In this document: piece after piece, positions 35,193-45,178 of the stretch
How positions within the stretch are numbered: the first letter of the stretch is position 1
Layout: every line of letters begins with the position of its first letter
Origin: Brevundimonas halotolerans
GTDB taxonomy: Bacteria; Pseudomonadota; Alphaproteobacteria; Caulobacterales; Caulobacteraceae
Length of the DNA: 64,000 nt
Reading direction: 5' to 3'
Assembly (NCBI RefSeq): GCF_003730275.1
Contig: NZ_QTTA01000022.1
Coordinates: forward strand, 1-64,000
Notes under the pieces: generated by a model
What the model was told of the DNA's origin: nothing
The model's input: only the letters and a program-made list of their open reading frames with translations
Database searches by the model: none
Made by a program: the position numbers and the translations under genes

Positions 35193-35936
35193 GTGACCCG
35201 CACGATCGCCGCCTCTGACATGTCCAGCCCGACCGATGGCCCCCGAGGCGAAGCCGGCTGGCCGGTGCGCCTGAGAGGCGTGACGTTCGGCCACGCCGGA
35301 CACCCCGACCTGTTGCGGGGTATCGATCTCACTGTGACGACGGGCTCTTTCAACTTCCTTACTGGGCGGTCAGGAGCGGGCAAGAGTCTGCTGATCGGGA
35401 TGATGGCCGGGCTGGTCCGGCCGGACGACGGCCAGGTCGTCCTGTTCGGGCAGGATCGGGCGCAGCTGCGCGGGCGTGAGGCCCGGGCGCTGAGACGCCG
35501 GATCGGCCTGATCGCCCAGGACGACCCGCTGCTGGCGCACATGAGCGTCGCCGACAGCCTGGCCGTGACCCTGCGCGTGACCGCCGAAGACCCCCGGGGG
35601 CGCGCGGCGGATCTGGCGGCTATGCTGGACTTCGTTGGCCTGTCCGACATGGCCGACCGCCCTGCGGGCACGCTGTCGCGCGCCGAGCGGCGACTGGTGG
35701 CGCTGGCGCGAGCGATGATGACGGGCCCCGAGCTGATCCTGGCGGATGAACCGCTGGCCGGGCTGGACGCGGCCTCGGCCAAACGCATGCTGGGCCTGCT
35801 GCGGACCCTGAACCGGCAGGGCGCGACCGTAATCATGACCCGCGACGGCGACGGGCCGGGCGCGGAGGTCCGCAAGGGCGACCGGCGGCTGCACCTCGAG
35901 GCCGGTCGCCTGGTCGAGCCGGAGCGGACGCGATGA
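35193..35936 (+). CDS. ftsE: FtsE-like ABC ATPase with degenerate signature and switch regions
   Basis: 247 residues from GTG 35193 (ATG 35220 is an alternative). With FtsX it forms the complex that controls peptidoglycan hydrolases at division. Walker A is GRSGAGKS (58-65), the Q-loop is IAQDDPL (Gln109), and Walker B is LILADEP (182-188). The signature, normally LSGGEQQR, reads LSRAERR (161-167) and the switch histidine, normally THD, reads TRD (Arg217). ATP binding looks possible; hydrolysis by the usual mechanism is doubtful. The gene overlaps ftsX as ATGA. Confidence 0.85.
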   Translation: MTRTIAASDMSSPTDGPRGEAGWPVRLRGVTFGHAGHPDLLRGIDLTVTTGSFNFLTGRSGAGKSLLIGMMAGLVRPDDGQVVLFGQDRAQLRGREARALRRRIGLIAQDDPLLAHMSVADSLAVTLRVTAEDPRGRAADLAAMLDFVGLSDMADRPAGTLSRAERRLVALARAMMTGPELILADEPLAGLDAASAKRMLGLLRTLNRQGATVIMTRDGDGPGAEVRKGDRRLHLEAGRLVEPERTR

Positions 35937-36823
35937 GGCGCCCTGCCCTGTTGATCGGGCCGGAGCTTTGGCCGAACGGCGGCGCGACCCGGCGGCTGGG
36001 TCTGGTCGTGCTGACCGTGCTGAGCCTGCTGACGGCGCTGGCCCTGCTGGCCCATGTGGGTGCCAGCCGCGCGGCGGGCGACTGGGCCAGCGCGGTGAGC
36101 CGCGAGGCCACCGCCCTGATTCGCCCCCGGGCCGACGAGAGCGGGGCAACCGCTGCCGCGCGTGCCGCCGAGGCCCTGGCCGGAGTGCGCGGCGTGCAAG
36201 AAGCCGTGGCGCTGGAGCGTGCGGAGGCCGAGGCCCTGTTGCGGCCCTGGCTGGGCGAGGCGGATCTGGCGACCCTGCCCCTGCCCCAGCTGGTGCGGCT
36301 GAGGCTGGACCCGGCCGAGCCCGCCAGCGCCATCAGCCTGAACCGGGCCCTCGCCGAGGCCGGCGTCGACGGGACGGTCGACGACCACAGCCTGTGGCGC
36401 GAGGACTTCACCGCCGCCGCGCGCGGGGTGCGCGATCTGACGCTGCTGGCCGTGCTGGTCGCCGGCCTGCTGACCGCCACCGCCATCGTGCTGAGCGCGC
36501 GGCAGGCGGTTGAGAGCCGGTCGGGCGTGCTGCAGGCCCTGCGGCTGGCGGGGGCCGACGACCCTGCGTTGACCTTCCTCGCCCAGTGGCATCTGGGGCG
36601 GGACGCGGCGCTGGCCGGGGCGGTCGGGGCGGGGCTGGCCCTGCTGGCCGGGCTGGGGCTGGCGCTGGCGCCCTTGACGGGCACGCTGGGCCGGGTCTTT
36701 CCGCTGATCCTCACCGATCTGGTATGGCTGGCGCCCCTGCCCCTGGTGACGGCGGTGGTGGCCGTGGTGGCCGCGCGGCTGTCCATCCGTCTTTGGCTTG
36801 GCAGGGCGCAGGCCGGGGGCTAG
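35933..36823 (+). CDS. ftsX: FtsX-like membrane protein
   Basis: 296 residues. One N-terminal membrane helix (LTVLSLLTALALLAHVG), a periplasmic domain of about 130 residues (AEALAGVRGVQEAVALERAE onward), then three more helices, the FtsX four-helix layout. The C-terminal part DLTLLAVLVAGLLTATAIVLSARQAVESRSGVLQALRLAGADD is typical of the FtsX/MacB permease domain. It transmits signals to periplasmic amidase activators. Start overlaps the ftsE stop by four bases. Confidence 0.88.
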   Translation: MRRPALLIGPELWPNGGATRRLGLVVLTVLSLLTALALLAHVGASRAAGDWASAVSREATALIRPRADESGATAAARAAEALAGVRGVQEAVALERAEAEALLRPWLGEADLATLPLPQLVRLRLDPAEPASAISLNRALAEAGVDGTVDDHSLWREDFTAAARGVRDLTLLAVLVAGLLTATAIVLSARQAVESRSGVLQALRLAGADDPALTFLAQWHLGRDAALAGAVGAGLALLAGLGLALAPLTGTLGRVFPLILTDLVWLAPLPLVTAVVAVVAARLSIRLWLGRAQAGG

Positions 36824-36832
36824 TTAAGGACG

Positions 36833-37477
36833 ATGCGGTATCTGGCCCTCCTCGCCATTCTCGTCCTTGTCTGGCTGGTCGGGCTGTTCGCCTTCGCCGA
36901 CCGGGTGCGGAGTTATAGCCCGGCGGATGATCCCGCCCGGGCGGACGGAATCGTCGTCCTGACCGGCCCGTCATCGACCCGGGTCGATGCCGCCGTGCGC
37001 CTGCTGGAGAACGGCAAGGGCGACCGGTTGCTGATCTCGGGCGTCAACCGCCAGGTGCAGAAGGCCGAGCTGAAGGCCGTGACCCCCGGCTCAAACCGGC
37101 TGTTCGCCTGCTGCGTCGACCTGGGGTTCGAGGCCGAGAACACCATGGGCAATGCCCGCGAGATCGGCCGCTGGGCCCGGGCCAACGGCTATGACAGCCT
37201 GATCGTGGTGACCTCGGACTATCACATGCCGCGCAGCCTGGTGGAGATCCGCAGCGCCCTGCCCGGCGTCGAGCTGACCCCCTATGCCGTCAAGACGCCC
37301 GAGCTGGACGACCGGGGCTGGTGGCGGGCGGCGGTCACAGCCCGGCGTATGACACTGGAATATATGAAGTATCTGACCGTCATGGTGCGCGAGGGCGTGC
37401 GGCGCATCAGCGGCGACCGCTCGGCCGACGCGGTCCAGGGCGTGGCCGAGGAAGCCGCGAAGAAGGCCCGCGAGTGA
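36833..37477 (+). CDS. YdcF/SanA-family DUF218 protein
   Basis: 214 residues. An N-terminal signal anchor (LLAILVLVWLVGLFAFA) precedes a DUF218 domain: GIVVLTGPSSTRVDAAVRLL, GDRLLISGVNR, ENTMGNAREIGRWARANGYD and LIVVTSDYHMPRSLVEIR, which carries the conserved T-x-x-x-H-x-P-R block. Members include SanA (vancomycin sensitivity) and YdcF; several appear linked to cell-envelope polymer synthesis. Between ftsEX and plsC, so an envelope function is likely. Its stop overlaps the plsC start. Confidence 0.9.
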   Translation: MRYLALLAILVLVWLVGLFAFADRVRSYSPADDPARADGIVVLTGPSSTRVDAAVRLLENGKGDRLLISGVNRQVQKAELKAVTPGSNRLFACCVDLGFEAENTMGNAREIGRWARANGYDSLIVVTSDYHMPRSLVEIRSALPGVELTPYAVKTPELDDRGWWRAAVTARRMTLEYMKYLTVMVREGVRRISGDRSADAVQGVAEEAAKKARE

Positions 37478-38178
37478 CCACGCTGCGGTCCCTGATCTTT
37501 GTCGCCTGGCTGTATCTGTCGATGGCGATCTTTGCCCTGTTCATGTCGCCGGTGCTGGTGTTCGGGCGGGACCCCTCGATGGTCGTGATCCGCATGTGGG
37601 GCGCCTTTGTGCTGTTCGGCCTGCGCTGGATCTGTGGCGTGCGGGTCGAGGTCAGGGGTCTTGAGCACCGGCCCTCGGGCCCCGCCCTGATCGCCGGCAA
37701 GCATCAGGGCATGCTGGATGTGATCGCCCCCTTCACCTTCCTTCCCGACCCCTGTTACATCATGAAGAAGGAGCTGATTGTGCTGCCCTTCTTCGGCTGG
37801 TTCGCGGCGCGGACCAATATGATTGCCATCGACCGCTCGGCCCATTCCGCCGCCCTCAAGGGCATGGTCCGGCAGGCCCGCACCCGCTTCGCCGAGGGGC
37901 GGCAGATCCTGATCTTCCCCGAGGGCACCCGCACCGCCCCCGGCGCCTCGCCCGATTACAAGCCCGGCATCGCCGCCCTGTACCGCGACCTGGACAGCCC
38001 CTGCGTGCCCATGGCCACCAATGCGGGCCAGCACTGGCCGGCCCACGGCTTCCGCCGGACGCCCGGCACCGTGGTCTATGAGTTCCTGCCCGCCATCCCC
38101 GCCGGGCTGAAGCGCGACGCCTTCATGGCGCGGCTGGAGGCCGAACTTGAAGCGGCCTCGACGAAGCTGCTGGGGTAA
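37474..38178 (+). CDS. plsC: 1-acyl-sn-glycerol-3-phosphate acyltransferase
   Basis: 234 residues starting at GTG 37474, which overlaps the preceding stop as GTGA. An N-terminal hydrophobic segment (SLIFVAWLYLSMAIFALFM) anchors it. The acyltransferase blocks are AGKHQGMLDVIAPF (HX4D, catalytic), FFGWFAARTNMIAIDR and ILIFPEGTRTAPG. It acylates lysophosphatidic acid to phosphatidic acid at the inner membrane. Last gene of the ftsE-ftsX-ydcF-plsC operon. Confidence 0.93.
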   Translation: MTTLRSLIFVAWLYLSMAIFALFMSPVLVFGRDPSMVVIRMWGAFVLFGLRWICGVRVEVRGLEHRPSGPALIAGKHQGMLDVIAPFTFLPDPCYIMKKELIVLPFFGWFAARTNMIAIDRSAHSAALKGMVRQARTRFAEGRQILIFPEGTRTAPGASPDYKPGIAALYRDLDSPCVPMATNAGQHWPAHGFRRTPGTVVYEFLPAIPAGLKRDAFMARLEAELEAASTKLLG

Positions 38179-38197
38179 CGGCGGCTGGGCCTTTCGC

Positions 38198-38246
38198 CCC
38201 CTCCACCCCTCCGGGGTCCCCCTCCCCCGTGAACGGGGGAGGATCA
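38198..38246. repeat. C/G-rich hairpin repeat, family B copy 1
   Basis: The segment contains the phrase GGTCCCCCTCCCCCG and a perfect hairpin CCTCCCCCG-TGAA-CGGGGGAGG at 38221-38242, followed by AT. The same phrase and hairpin recur at 48128-48179. It lies between convergent plsC and yaiI and may also serve as a bidirectional terminator. Confidence 0.7.
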
Positions 38247-38693
38247 TGCCCGCTTCGCCACGACCACGGCGCGGTCCAGCGCCTGCAGAAAGGCCGAGCG
38301 GTCGCGCGGGCCGAACGGCGGCGGGCCGGACGTCGCCACCCCCATGCCGCGCAGATGCTCGCCCACCATCCGCCCGGCCAGGGCCGAGCCGATCGAGTCG
38401 GGCGTGAAGGCCGAGCCATTGGGCCTGAGCGCCTGGGCCCCGGCCTTGAGACAGCGGTCGGCCAGCGGGATGTCGCTGGTCACCACGATATCGCCCGGCC
38501 CCGCCCGCTCGGCGATCCAGTCATCGGCGACATCCGGCCCGGCCTCGACCACCACCTGTTCGATGAAGGGCGCGCGGCGCGTGTTGATCCAGCCGTTCGA
38601 CACGACGATGGCCTTGAACCCGACTCGCTCGGCCACGCGGAAACACTCGTCCTTCACGGGGCAGGCGTCGGCGTCGATGAAGAGGGTGTGCAT
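38244..38693 (-). CDS. YaiI/YqxD family protein (UPF0178, DUF188)
   Basis: 149 residues from ATG 38693. The start MHTLFIDADACPVKDECFRV is the family signature, followed by VVSNGWINTRRAPFIEQVVV, IVVTSDIPLADRCLKAGAQALRPNG and MVGEHLRGMGVATSGPPPFG. The fold is PIN-like (NYN) with conserved Asp residues, so a nuclease function has been suggested, but none is established. Its 5' region contains seven GTCTGAAT repeats. Confidence 0.92.
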   Translation of the reverse strand: MHTLFIDADACPVKDECFRVAERVGFKAIVVSNGWINTRRAPFIEQVVVEAGPDVADDWIAERAGPGDIVVTSDIPLADRCLKAGAQALRPNGSAFTPDSIGSALAGRMVGEHLRGMGVATSGPPPFGPRDRSAFLQALDRAVVVAKRA

Positions 38694-38705
38694 GGGGAAA
38701 AGATC

Positions 38706-38798
38706 GTCTGAATAGTCTGAATGGTCTGAAATCGGGGTCGGGCGGCGGGAATTCAGACGGTGAAAAAGTACCGTCTGAATCGTCTGAATGGTCTGAAT
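38706..38798. repeat. GTCTGAAT short tandem and inverted repeats
   Basis: Three GTCTGAAT/A octamers at 38706, 38715 and 38724, each on a 9-bp period, one inverted copy at 38751-38758, and three more at 38773, 38782 and 38791. The inverted copy and the fifth form a perfect 10-bp stem (38751-38760 with 38771-38780) around a 10-nt AT-rich loop. They lie directly upstream of yaiI. Confidence 0.85.
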
Positions 38799-38910
38799 CG
38801 GTCCGGATGGGTGGAGCGAGGTCCGGCAGCCTAACACGGCCGGGAGGTGTGCTGATAAGATTGGGGGAAGCGTTGAGGGAGAGGCGCGGCATGAGCGGGG
38901 AGTTGCACAG

Positions 38911-39267
38911 ATGACTGCCGGGCGTCTGACCCCGCGCGGCCGGGCATTGCGCCAGCGCGGTGGCATGGCGGAGGCGCGGATCTGGGCACGGCTGCGGGGC
39001 GGGGCCATTGATGGATGGAAGGTCCGGCGCCAGCATCCGGTCGGGCCCTATGTGGTCGACTTTGCCTGCATCCCCCTGCGGCTGGTCATCGAGATCGACG
39101 GCGGGGTGCATGGGCGGGACGACGTGGTGCTGAACGACCACATCCGCCAGGAAGCCATTGAGGCGCTGGGCTGGACCGTGGTGCGGTTCACCAATGATCA
39201 GGCACTGGCCGAACCGGAGCGCATCGACGCGGCGATCCGCGAGCAGGCGAAGACGCTGGGGCGGTAA
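38911..39267 (+). CDS. DUF559 domain protein, putative Vsr-like endonuclease
   Basis: 118 residues. MTAGRLTPRGRALRQRGGMA is an N-terminal extension, then the DUF559 core: RLRGGAIDGWKVRRQHPVGP, YVVDFACIPLRLVIEIDGGV (D and E-x-D of a PD-(D/E)xK-like site), and LGWTVVRFTNDQAL. The family shares the fold of Vsr/endonuclease-like enzymes and is common beside repeats and mobile regions; no activity is established. It is surrounded by palindromic repeats. Confidence 0.88.
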   Translation: MTAGRLTPRGRALRQRGGMAEARIWARLRGGAIDGWKVRRQHPVGPYVVDFACIPLRLVIEIDGGVHGRDDVVLNDHIRQEAIEALGWTVVRFTNDQALAEPERIDAAIREQAKTLGR

Positions 39268-39272
39268 ACTCC

Positions 39273-39461
39273 TGACCCTTCTCCCGTTGGGAGAAGGTGG
39301 CCGCGAAGCGGTCGGATGAGGGTCGGCGGTGTCTTTCGGCGTGAGCCGTCGTAGCGCCGGTGCCACGGCTCACGCCGACGGCCACCCTCGACCCTCACCC
39401 TTTCGCGCAAGGCCGCCCGCTTCGCGCGCGGGCGCTCAAGCCCTCTCCCACCGGGAGAGGG
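39273..39461. repeat. Large mirror-image palindromic repeat (BIME-like), family C
   Basis: Two oppositely oriented units flank a centre. Left hairpin CTTCTCCC-GTT-GGGAGAAG (39278-39296), right hairpin CCCTCTCCC-ACC-GGGAGAGGG (39441-39461), and a perfect 12-bp inner pair GGCGTGAGCCGT (39338-39349) with ACGGCTCACGCC (39365-39376). The phrase GAGAAGGTGGCC...GGATGAGGGTC is a widespread interspersed repeat in alphaproteobacteria and relatives. Confidence 0.8.
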
Positions 39462-39504
39462 AGTCACGACTTGACCCCTCCCTCGCCCGTCGGGATCATG
39501 GCCC

Positions 39505-40032
39505 ATGCCCAGACCGGTTGTTCTTGTTCCCCATGATCCCGCGTGGGCCGCGCGGGCGGAGGGGCTGATCGCAGAGCTCGACGCGGCCGGGCCGGGGGTG
39601 TTCGGGGCGGTGCACCACATGGGCTCGACGGCCATTCCGGGGCTGGCGGCCAAGCCGGTGATCGATCTGCTGGCCGAGGTCGAGGCTCTGGAGGCGCTTG
39701 AGGGCGTGCGCGGGGCGCTGGCCGGGCTGGGCTGGCGCTGGCGGGGCGAGAACGGGCTGGTGGGGCGGCGCTATTTCACCCGCGACGATCCGGCGACCGG
39801 CACCCGCGTCGCGCACCTGCATGTCTATGCGTCGGGAGACCCGGCCATCGCCTGGCACCTGGCCTTCCGCGACCGCCTGCGCGCCGAGCCGGCCACGGCC
39901 GGGGCCTATGCGCAGGAAAAGGCCCGCTGCGCCGCCCTCCACCCCGACGACAGCGCGGCCTATGCGGCGTGCAAACAGGCCTGGACGGACGGGGTGGCGG
40001 CGGAGGCGGTGCGGGGGTGGATGGGGCGTTAG
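39505..40032 (+). CDS. GrpB family protein (UPF0157)
   Basis: 175 residues. VVLVPHDPAWAARAEGLIAE, VHHMGSTAIPGLAAKPVIDL and VAHLHVYASGDPAIAWHLAF are the family blocks. GrpB proteins belong to the nucleotidyltransferase superfamily (GSTxxPG...KPxxD resembles its active-site loop), but the reaction is unknown. It begins 43 bases after the palindromic repeat. Its last four bases overlap the stop of the convergent GIY-YIG gene. Confidence 0.92.
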   Translation: MPRPVVLVPHDPAWAARAEGLIAELDAAGPGVFGAVHHMGSTAIPGLAAKPVIDLLAEVEALEALEGVRGALAGLGWRWRGENGLVGRRYFTRDDPATGTRVAHLHVYASGDPAIAWHLAFRDRLRAEPATAGAYAQEKARCAALHPDDSAAYAACKQAWTDGVAAEAVRGWMGR

Positions 40033-40370
40033 TCTTCTTCAGGCGGCGGGGTCCAGTCCAGGTCGTTCTCGGGGAACCAGTCGGCAGCCAGATCGCGCCA
40101 TTCGGGGTTGTGCGCCTCGATCAAAGCCAGCTTCCAGTCACGCATCCACTTTTTGAGACGGCGCTCGCGCTTGATGGCATCGGTGACCCAGGTGTGCCGC
40201 TCGAACCAGACCAGTTGATCGCAATCATTCTCGTCGGTGAAGCCCGGAAAGGCGCGGGTTTTGTGCTTCCACACCCGGCTTTCGAGGTTGGAGGTCGAGC
40301 CCGTGTAGATCGTCCCGTTGCGCCCGCTCGCCATGATGTAGGTGGCGATAAACGTGCGGTGCGTTCCCAT
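40029..40370 (-). CDS. GIY-YIG nuclease family protein
   Basis: 113 residues. The GIY-YIG motif reads ATYIMASGRNGTIYTGSTSN, then LESRVWKHKTRAFPGFTDEN (conserved Arg and His) and LVWFERHTWVTDAIKRERRL with the metal-binding Glu. This single-domain subgroup is widespread; proposed roles include DNA repair and mobility, none proven here. Stop overlaps that of grpB by four bases, tail to tail. Confidence 0.92.
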   Translation of the reverse strand: MGTHRTFIATYIMASGRNGTIYTGSTSNLESRVWKHKTRAFPGFTDENDCDQLVWFERHTWVTDAIKRERRLKKWMRDWKLALIEAHNPEWRDLAADWFPENDLDWTPPPEED

Positions 40371-40432
40371 GCACCAAAGCTAACGCCGTTTTTTGCGATC
40401 GTCACCAGCGCCGATCCGCGCTCGCCCTTCTA

Positions 40433-40595
40433 CTTTCGTCATGGCCCGACTTGATCGGGCCACCCAGCGGCGCCGAAGGCGATCTGTTCACGCCGTGGGT
40501 GAAACGCCGTGATCCCGACAGGGTCGCGCTTCCGCGCGCCGCTGGGTCCCCCGGTCTGCGCCGCGAAGACGCGGCTTGCCGGAGGATGACGAAAG
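40433..40595. repeat. Large nested palindromic element, family D
   Basis: 163 nt with outer arms CTTTCGTCAT (40433-40442) and ATGACGAAAG (40586-40595), a second pair CCCAGCGGCGC (40463-40473) and GCGCCGCTGGG (40536-40546), and a side hairpin GCCCGA-CTTGA-TCGGGC (40444-40460). All stems are perfect. No open reading frame is convincing inside it. Confidence 0.8.
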
Positions 40596-40626
40596 GAGGA
40601 AATGGCTGAGAACCGAGGGAACACTA

Positions 40627-41208
40627 ATGCCGGCAGCCACCCAAGAATCCGAAGTCGACGATAGCGATTTTCAAAGGGAGCGGGCGAAGTTCTACGAACT
40701 GATCGGCCACTGCATCACCATGTACCAAGGGTTGGAGGACTATTTGCCTACGGTGTTTGCAGCGGCGATAGGTGGCCCCACTGACAGAGCGAAAGCGATC
40801 TTCGCTCCATATCGCGGTCTTGAGGCCAAGCTTGAGGGGATTACGGCGGCCGTATCTGGCGGAGATCAAGGTTCCCGTGATCGCTGGGAGCGATTGCGGC
40901 CATTGATCAGAGCCGCTTCTGAGACGCGGGGCAAGATCGCTCACGCCTCAGTGCTGCATCGAGGTGGCGGCCACACTGTTACTCTCGACGAGGAAAAGAA
41001 CGTGGTCAGCGTACGTCGTACAGCGAAGTCACGTATGGAGCTTCGCAAAGGTCGGAAAGGCACCGAACTGGTATGGGACAACGACAAGCTCTTTGAAGAA
41101 TACGGTCGCATAGAGCGCGCGCGAGAGCTTTCTATTGGCTTGGTGCGGCGTCTCACTGGACAATCGGTCCCTCCACATTTGGACGACGATCCACCCGCAA
41201 GTCCCTAA
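40627..41208 (+). CDS. Hypothetical protein of atypical composition
   Basis: 193 residues from ATG 40627; in-frame TTG 40576 would begin inside the palindrome and is less likely. The sequence is hydrophilic and helical (RERAKFYELIGHCITMYQGL, LRPLIRAASETRGKIAHASV, DKLFEEYGRIERARELSIGL). I do not recognise a family, though the segment RGKIAHAS resembles HEPN-like or RloB-type helical proteins. Codons such as AGC GAT TTT CAA AGG and ATA are unusual for this genome, and the gene looks AT-richer than all its neighbours, suggesting recent acquisition. Confidence 0.72.
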   Translation: MPAATQESEVDDSDFQRERAKFYELIGHCITMYQGLEDYLPTVFAAAIGGPTDRAKAIFAPYRGLEAKLEGITAAVSGGDQGSRDRWERLRPLIRAASETRGKIAHASVLHRGGGHTVTLDEEKNVVSVRRTAKSRMELRKGRKGTELVWDNDKLFEEYGRIERARELSIGLVRRLTGQSVPPHLDDDPPASP

Positions 41209-41226
41209 TGCCCCCGCGCCTTCCCT

Positions 41227-41253
41227 CCCGGATCGGGCTGGCGCCCGTCCGGG
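41227..41253. terminator. Hairpin between convergent genes
   Basis: CCCGGA/TCCGGG and CGGGC/GCCCG stems (one bulge) between the orphan gene and clpB. No T tract; likely a transcript-end structure or another repeat of the CGTCCGGGATGAC type. Confidence 0.45.
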
Positions 41254-41272
41254 ATGACAAGAGGGCCAGGTC

Positions 41273-43864
<2,592 letters not shown>

Positions 43865-43940
43865 CTGTGGTCATCCCCTGGATCAGGCAGATCCGGCCCG
43901 CTGCCCTTGATGCAAGCGACACGCCAGCCGGCTGGACCGG

Positions 43941-43969
43941 ACATGGGTGTGGCCGATCCGCAACGCAAG
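43941..43969 (-). promoter_or_regulatory. Putative sigma-32 promoter of clpB
   Basis: Read on the minus strand: CTTGCG, 16 bases, then CCCATGT, about 77 bases before the clpB ATG. It resembles the CTTG and CCCAT elements of heat-shock promoters; the spacer is a little long. Confidence 0.4.
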
Positions 43970-44024
43970 GGAGGGGGACGCCGGTCTGCGCAGCCGCTAT
44001 GCAGGCGGCCGGAGATCCCCGCCC

Positions 44025-44657
44025 ATGCCCCTGCTTGCCCTGTTTGATCCCGCCGTGATCCTGCCGTTTCTGGTGGCGGTGGCGCTGGTCGAGCTGACGC
44101 CCGGGCCGAACATGGGCTGGCTGGCCCTGATCGCGGCGGGCCGGGGACGGACGGCGGCGCTGGCGGCGGTGGCCGGGGTGACGCTGGGGCTGGCGATCTG
44201 GATGCTGGCCGCCGTGGTCGGGGTGGCCACGCTGGTGATCCAGTGGCCCTGGCTGTTCCAGATCATCCGCTGGGCCGGGGTCGGTTGGCTGCTCTGGCTG
44301 GCGTGGGAAGCCTGGCGGGGGGCGGACACCATGGCGGGAGAGGCCGTCGAGGGACGGCGCCGCGACCTGTTCCTGAAGGGGCTGGCGGCCAATCTGCTCA
44401 ATCCCAAGGCGGCGGTCTTCTATTCGGCGCTGCTGCCGACCTTCATCCGGCCCGGGGCGGGGTTGCCGGTGGCGCAGGCGCTGACGCTGGGCGGGCTGCA
44501 TCTGGCGGTGGCGACCACCATCCACGGCCTGATCGTGGTGACGGCGGCGGGCGCCGGCGGTCCCTTGCTGCGGCGGCTGGAGGGGCCGCTGGCGCGCGGC
44601 GTGATGGGCGGGGGTATCCTGCTGGTCGCCCTGTGGATGGCGTGGGAGACGCGCTAG
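44025..44657 (+). CDS. LysE family amino-acid exporter
   Basis: 210 residues from ATG 44025 (GGAG upstream). Six hydrophobic helices; VALVELTPGPNMGWLALIAAGRGRTAALAAVAGVTLG is the LysE/RhtB signature region, and KGLAANLLNPKAAVFYSALL the second conserved block. It exports an amino acid or related metabolite by proton motive force; the substrate is not readable. Its stop overlaps that of the next gene, which is convergent, by four bases. Confidence 0.93.
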   Translation: MPLLALFDPAVILPFLVAVALVELTPGPNMGWLALIAAGRGRTAALAAVAGVTLGLAIWMLAAVVGVATLVIQWPWLFQIIRWAGVGWLLWLAWEAWRGADTMAGEAVEGRRRDLFLKGLAANLLNPKAAVFYSALLPTFIRPGAGLPVAQALTLGGLHLAVATTIHGLIVVTAAGAGGPLLRRLEGPLARGVMGGGILLVALWMAWETR

Positions 44658-45154
44658 GGCGAAACACCCTCTTTCGCAGGCGCATCCCCCTCGCGGCGCA
44701 GGGCATAGAGGCAGGGGCCCTGAAAGAACGAGCCATCGGCCAGTCGGCGGGGCCTCAGGCAAACTTGGAAATCGCCGCTGTTCATGAGGATCACGTGATG
44801 GCGGATCGGTTCGAGATCGGGAGGCGTGACGCCCCCGCTGCAATCTCGCTCGCCGTTCGGGACCTGCTCACTGACCGTGAGCCACTGGAGGCCATCGTCA
44901 TCCTTGTCGACAGACCAGCGGCCCCGGCTGACCGAGGCGCCGCTCTCGAGAAGCAGGGTGCCGTCTGCCCAGAGCGTCCAGCGCTCGACGCAAGTCTCGG
45001 GCAGGAGGAAGCCTTCCATGATCCCGACATATCGGTAGACACCGGGAAATTTCGGAGCCCGGTCCGTGCCATCGGATTGGGCCCGCGCCGCAACGGCCGG
45101 GATCAGGACGAGGGCAGAGGCCAGGACTGCGACGGTGTGACGAAAGCCGGACAT
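44654..45154 (-). CDS. Exported protein of unknown function
   Basis: 166 residues. A signal peptide (TVAVLASALVLIPAVAARAQ) is followed by a small beta-rich domain: FPGVYRYVGIMEGFLLPETC, ERWTLWADGTLLLESGASVS, RGRWSVDKDDDGLQWLTVSE. Four cysteines (ETC, RDC, QVC, GPC) could form two periplasmic disulphides. I do not recognise a family; the pattern is like META/lipocalin-type strands. It lies 24 bases after the monooxygenase gene on the same strand. Confidence 0.75.
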   Translation of the reverse strand: MSGFRHTVAVLASALVLIPAVAARAQSDGTDRAPKFPGVYRYVGIMEGFLLPETCVERWTLWADGTLLLESGASVSRGRWSVDKDDDGLQWLTVSEQVPNGERDCSGGVTPPDLEPIRHHVILMNSGDFQVCLRPRRLADGSFFQGPCLYALRREGDAPAKEGVSP

Positions 45155-45178
45155 GAGCCCTCCTGTGATGGCTGATAC

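Noticed and set aside
38706..38798. CRISPR-like array
   Set aside because: The repeats are 8-9 bp and contiguous, with no unique spacers of about 30 bp and no cas genes.
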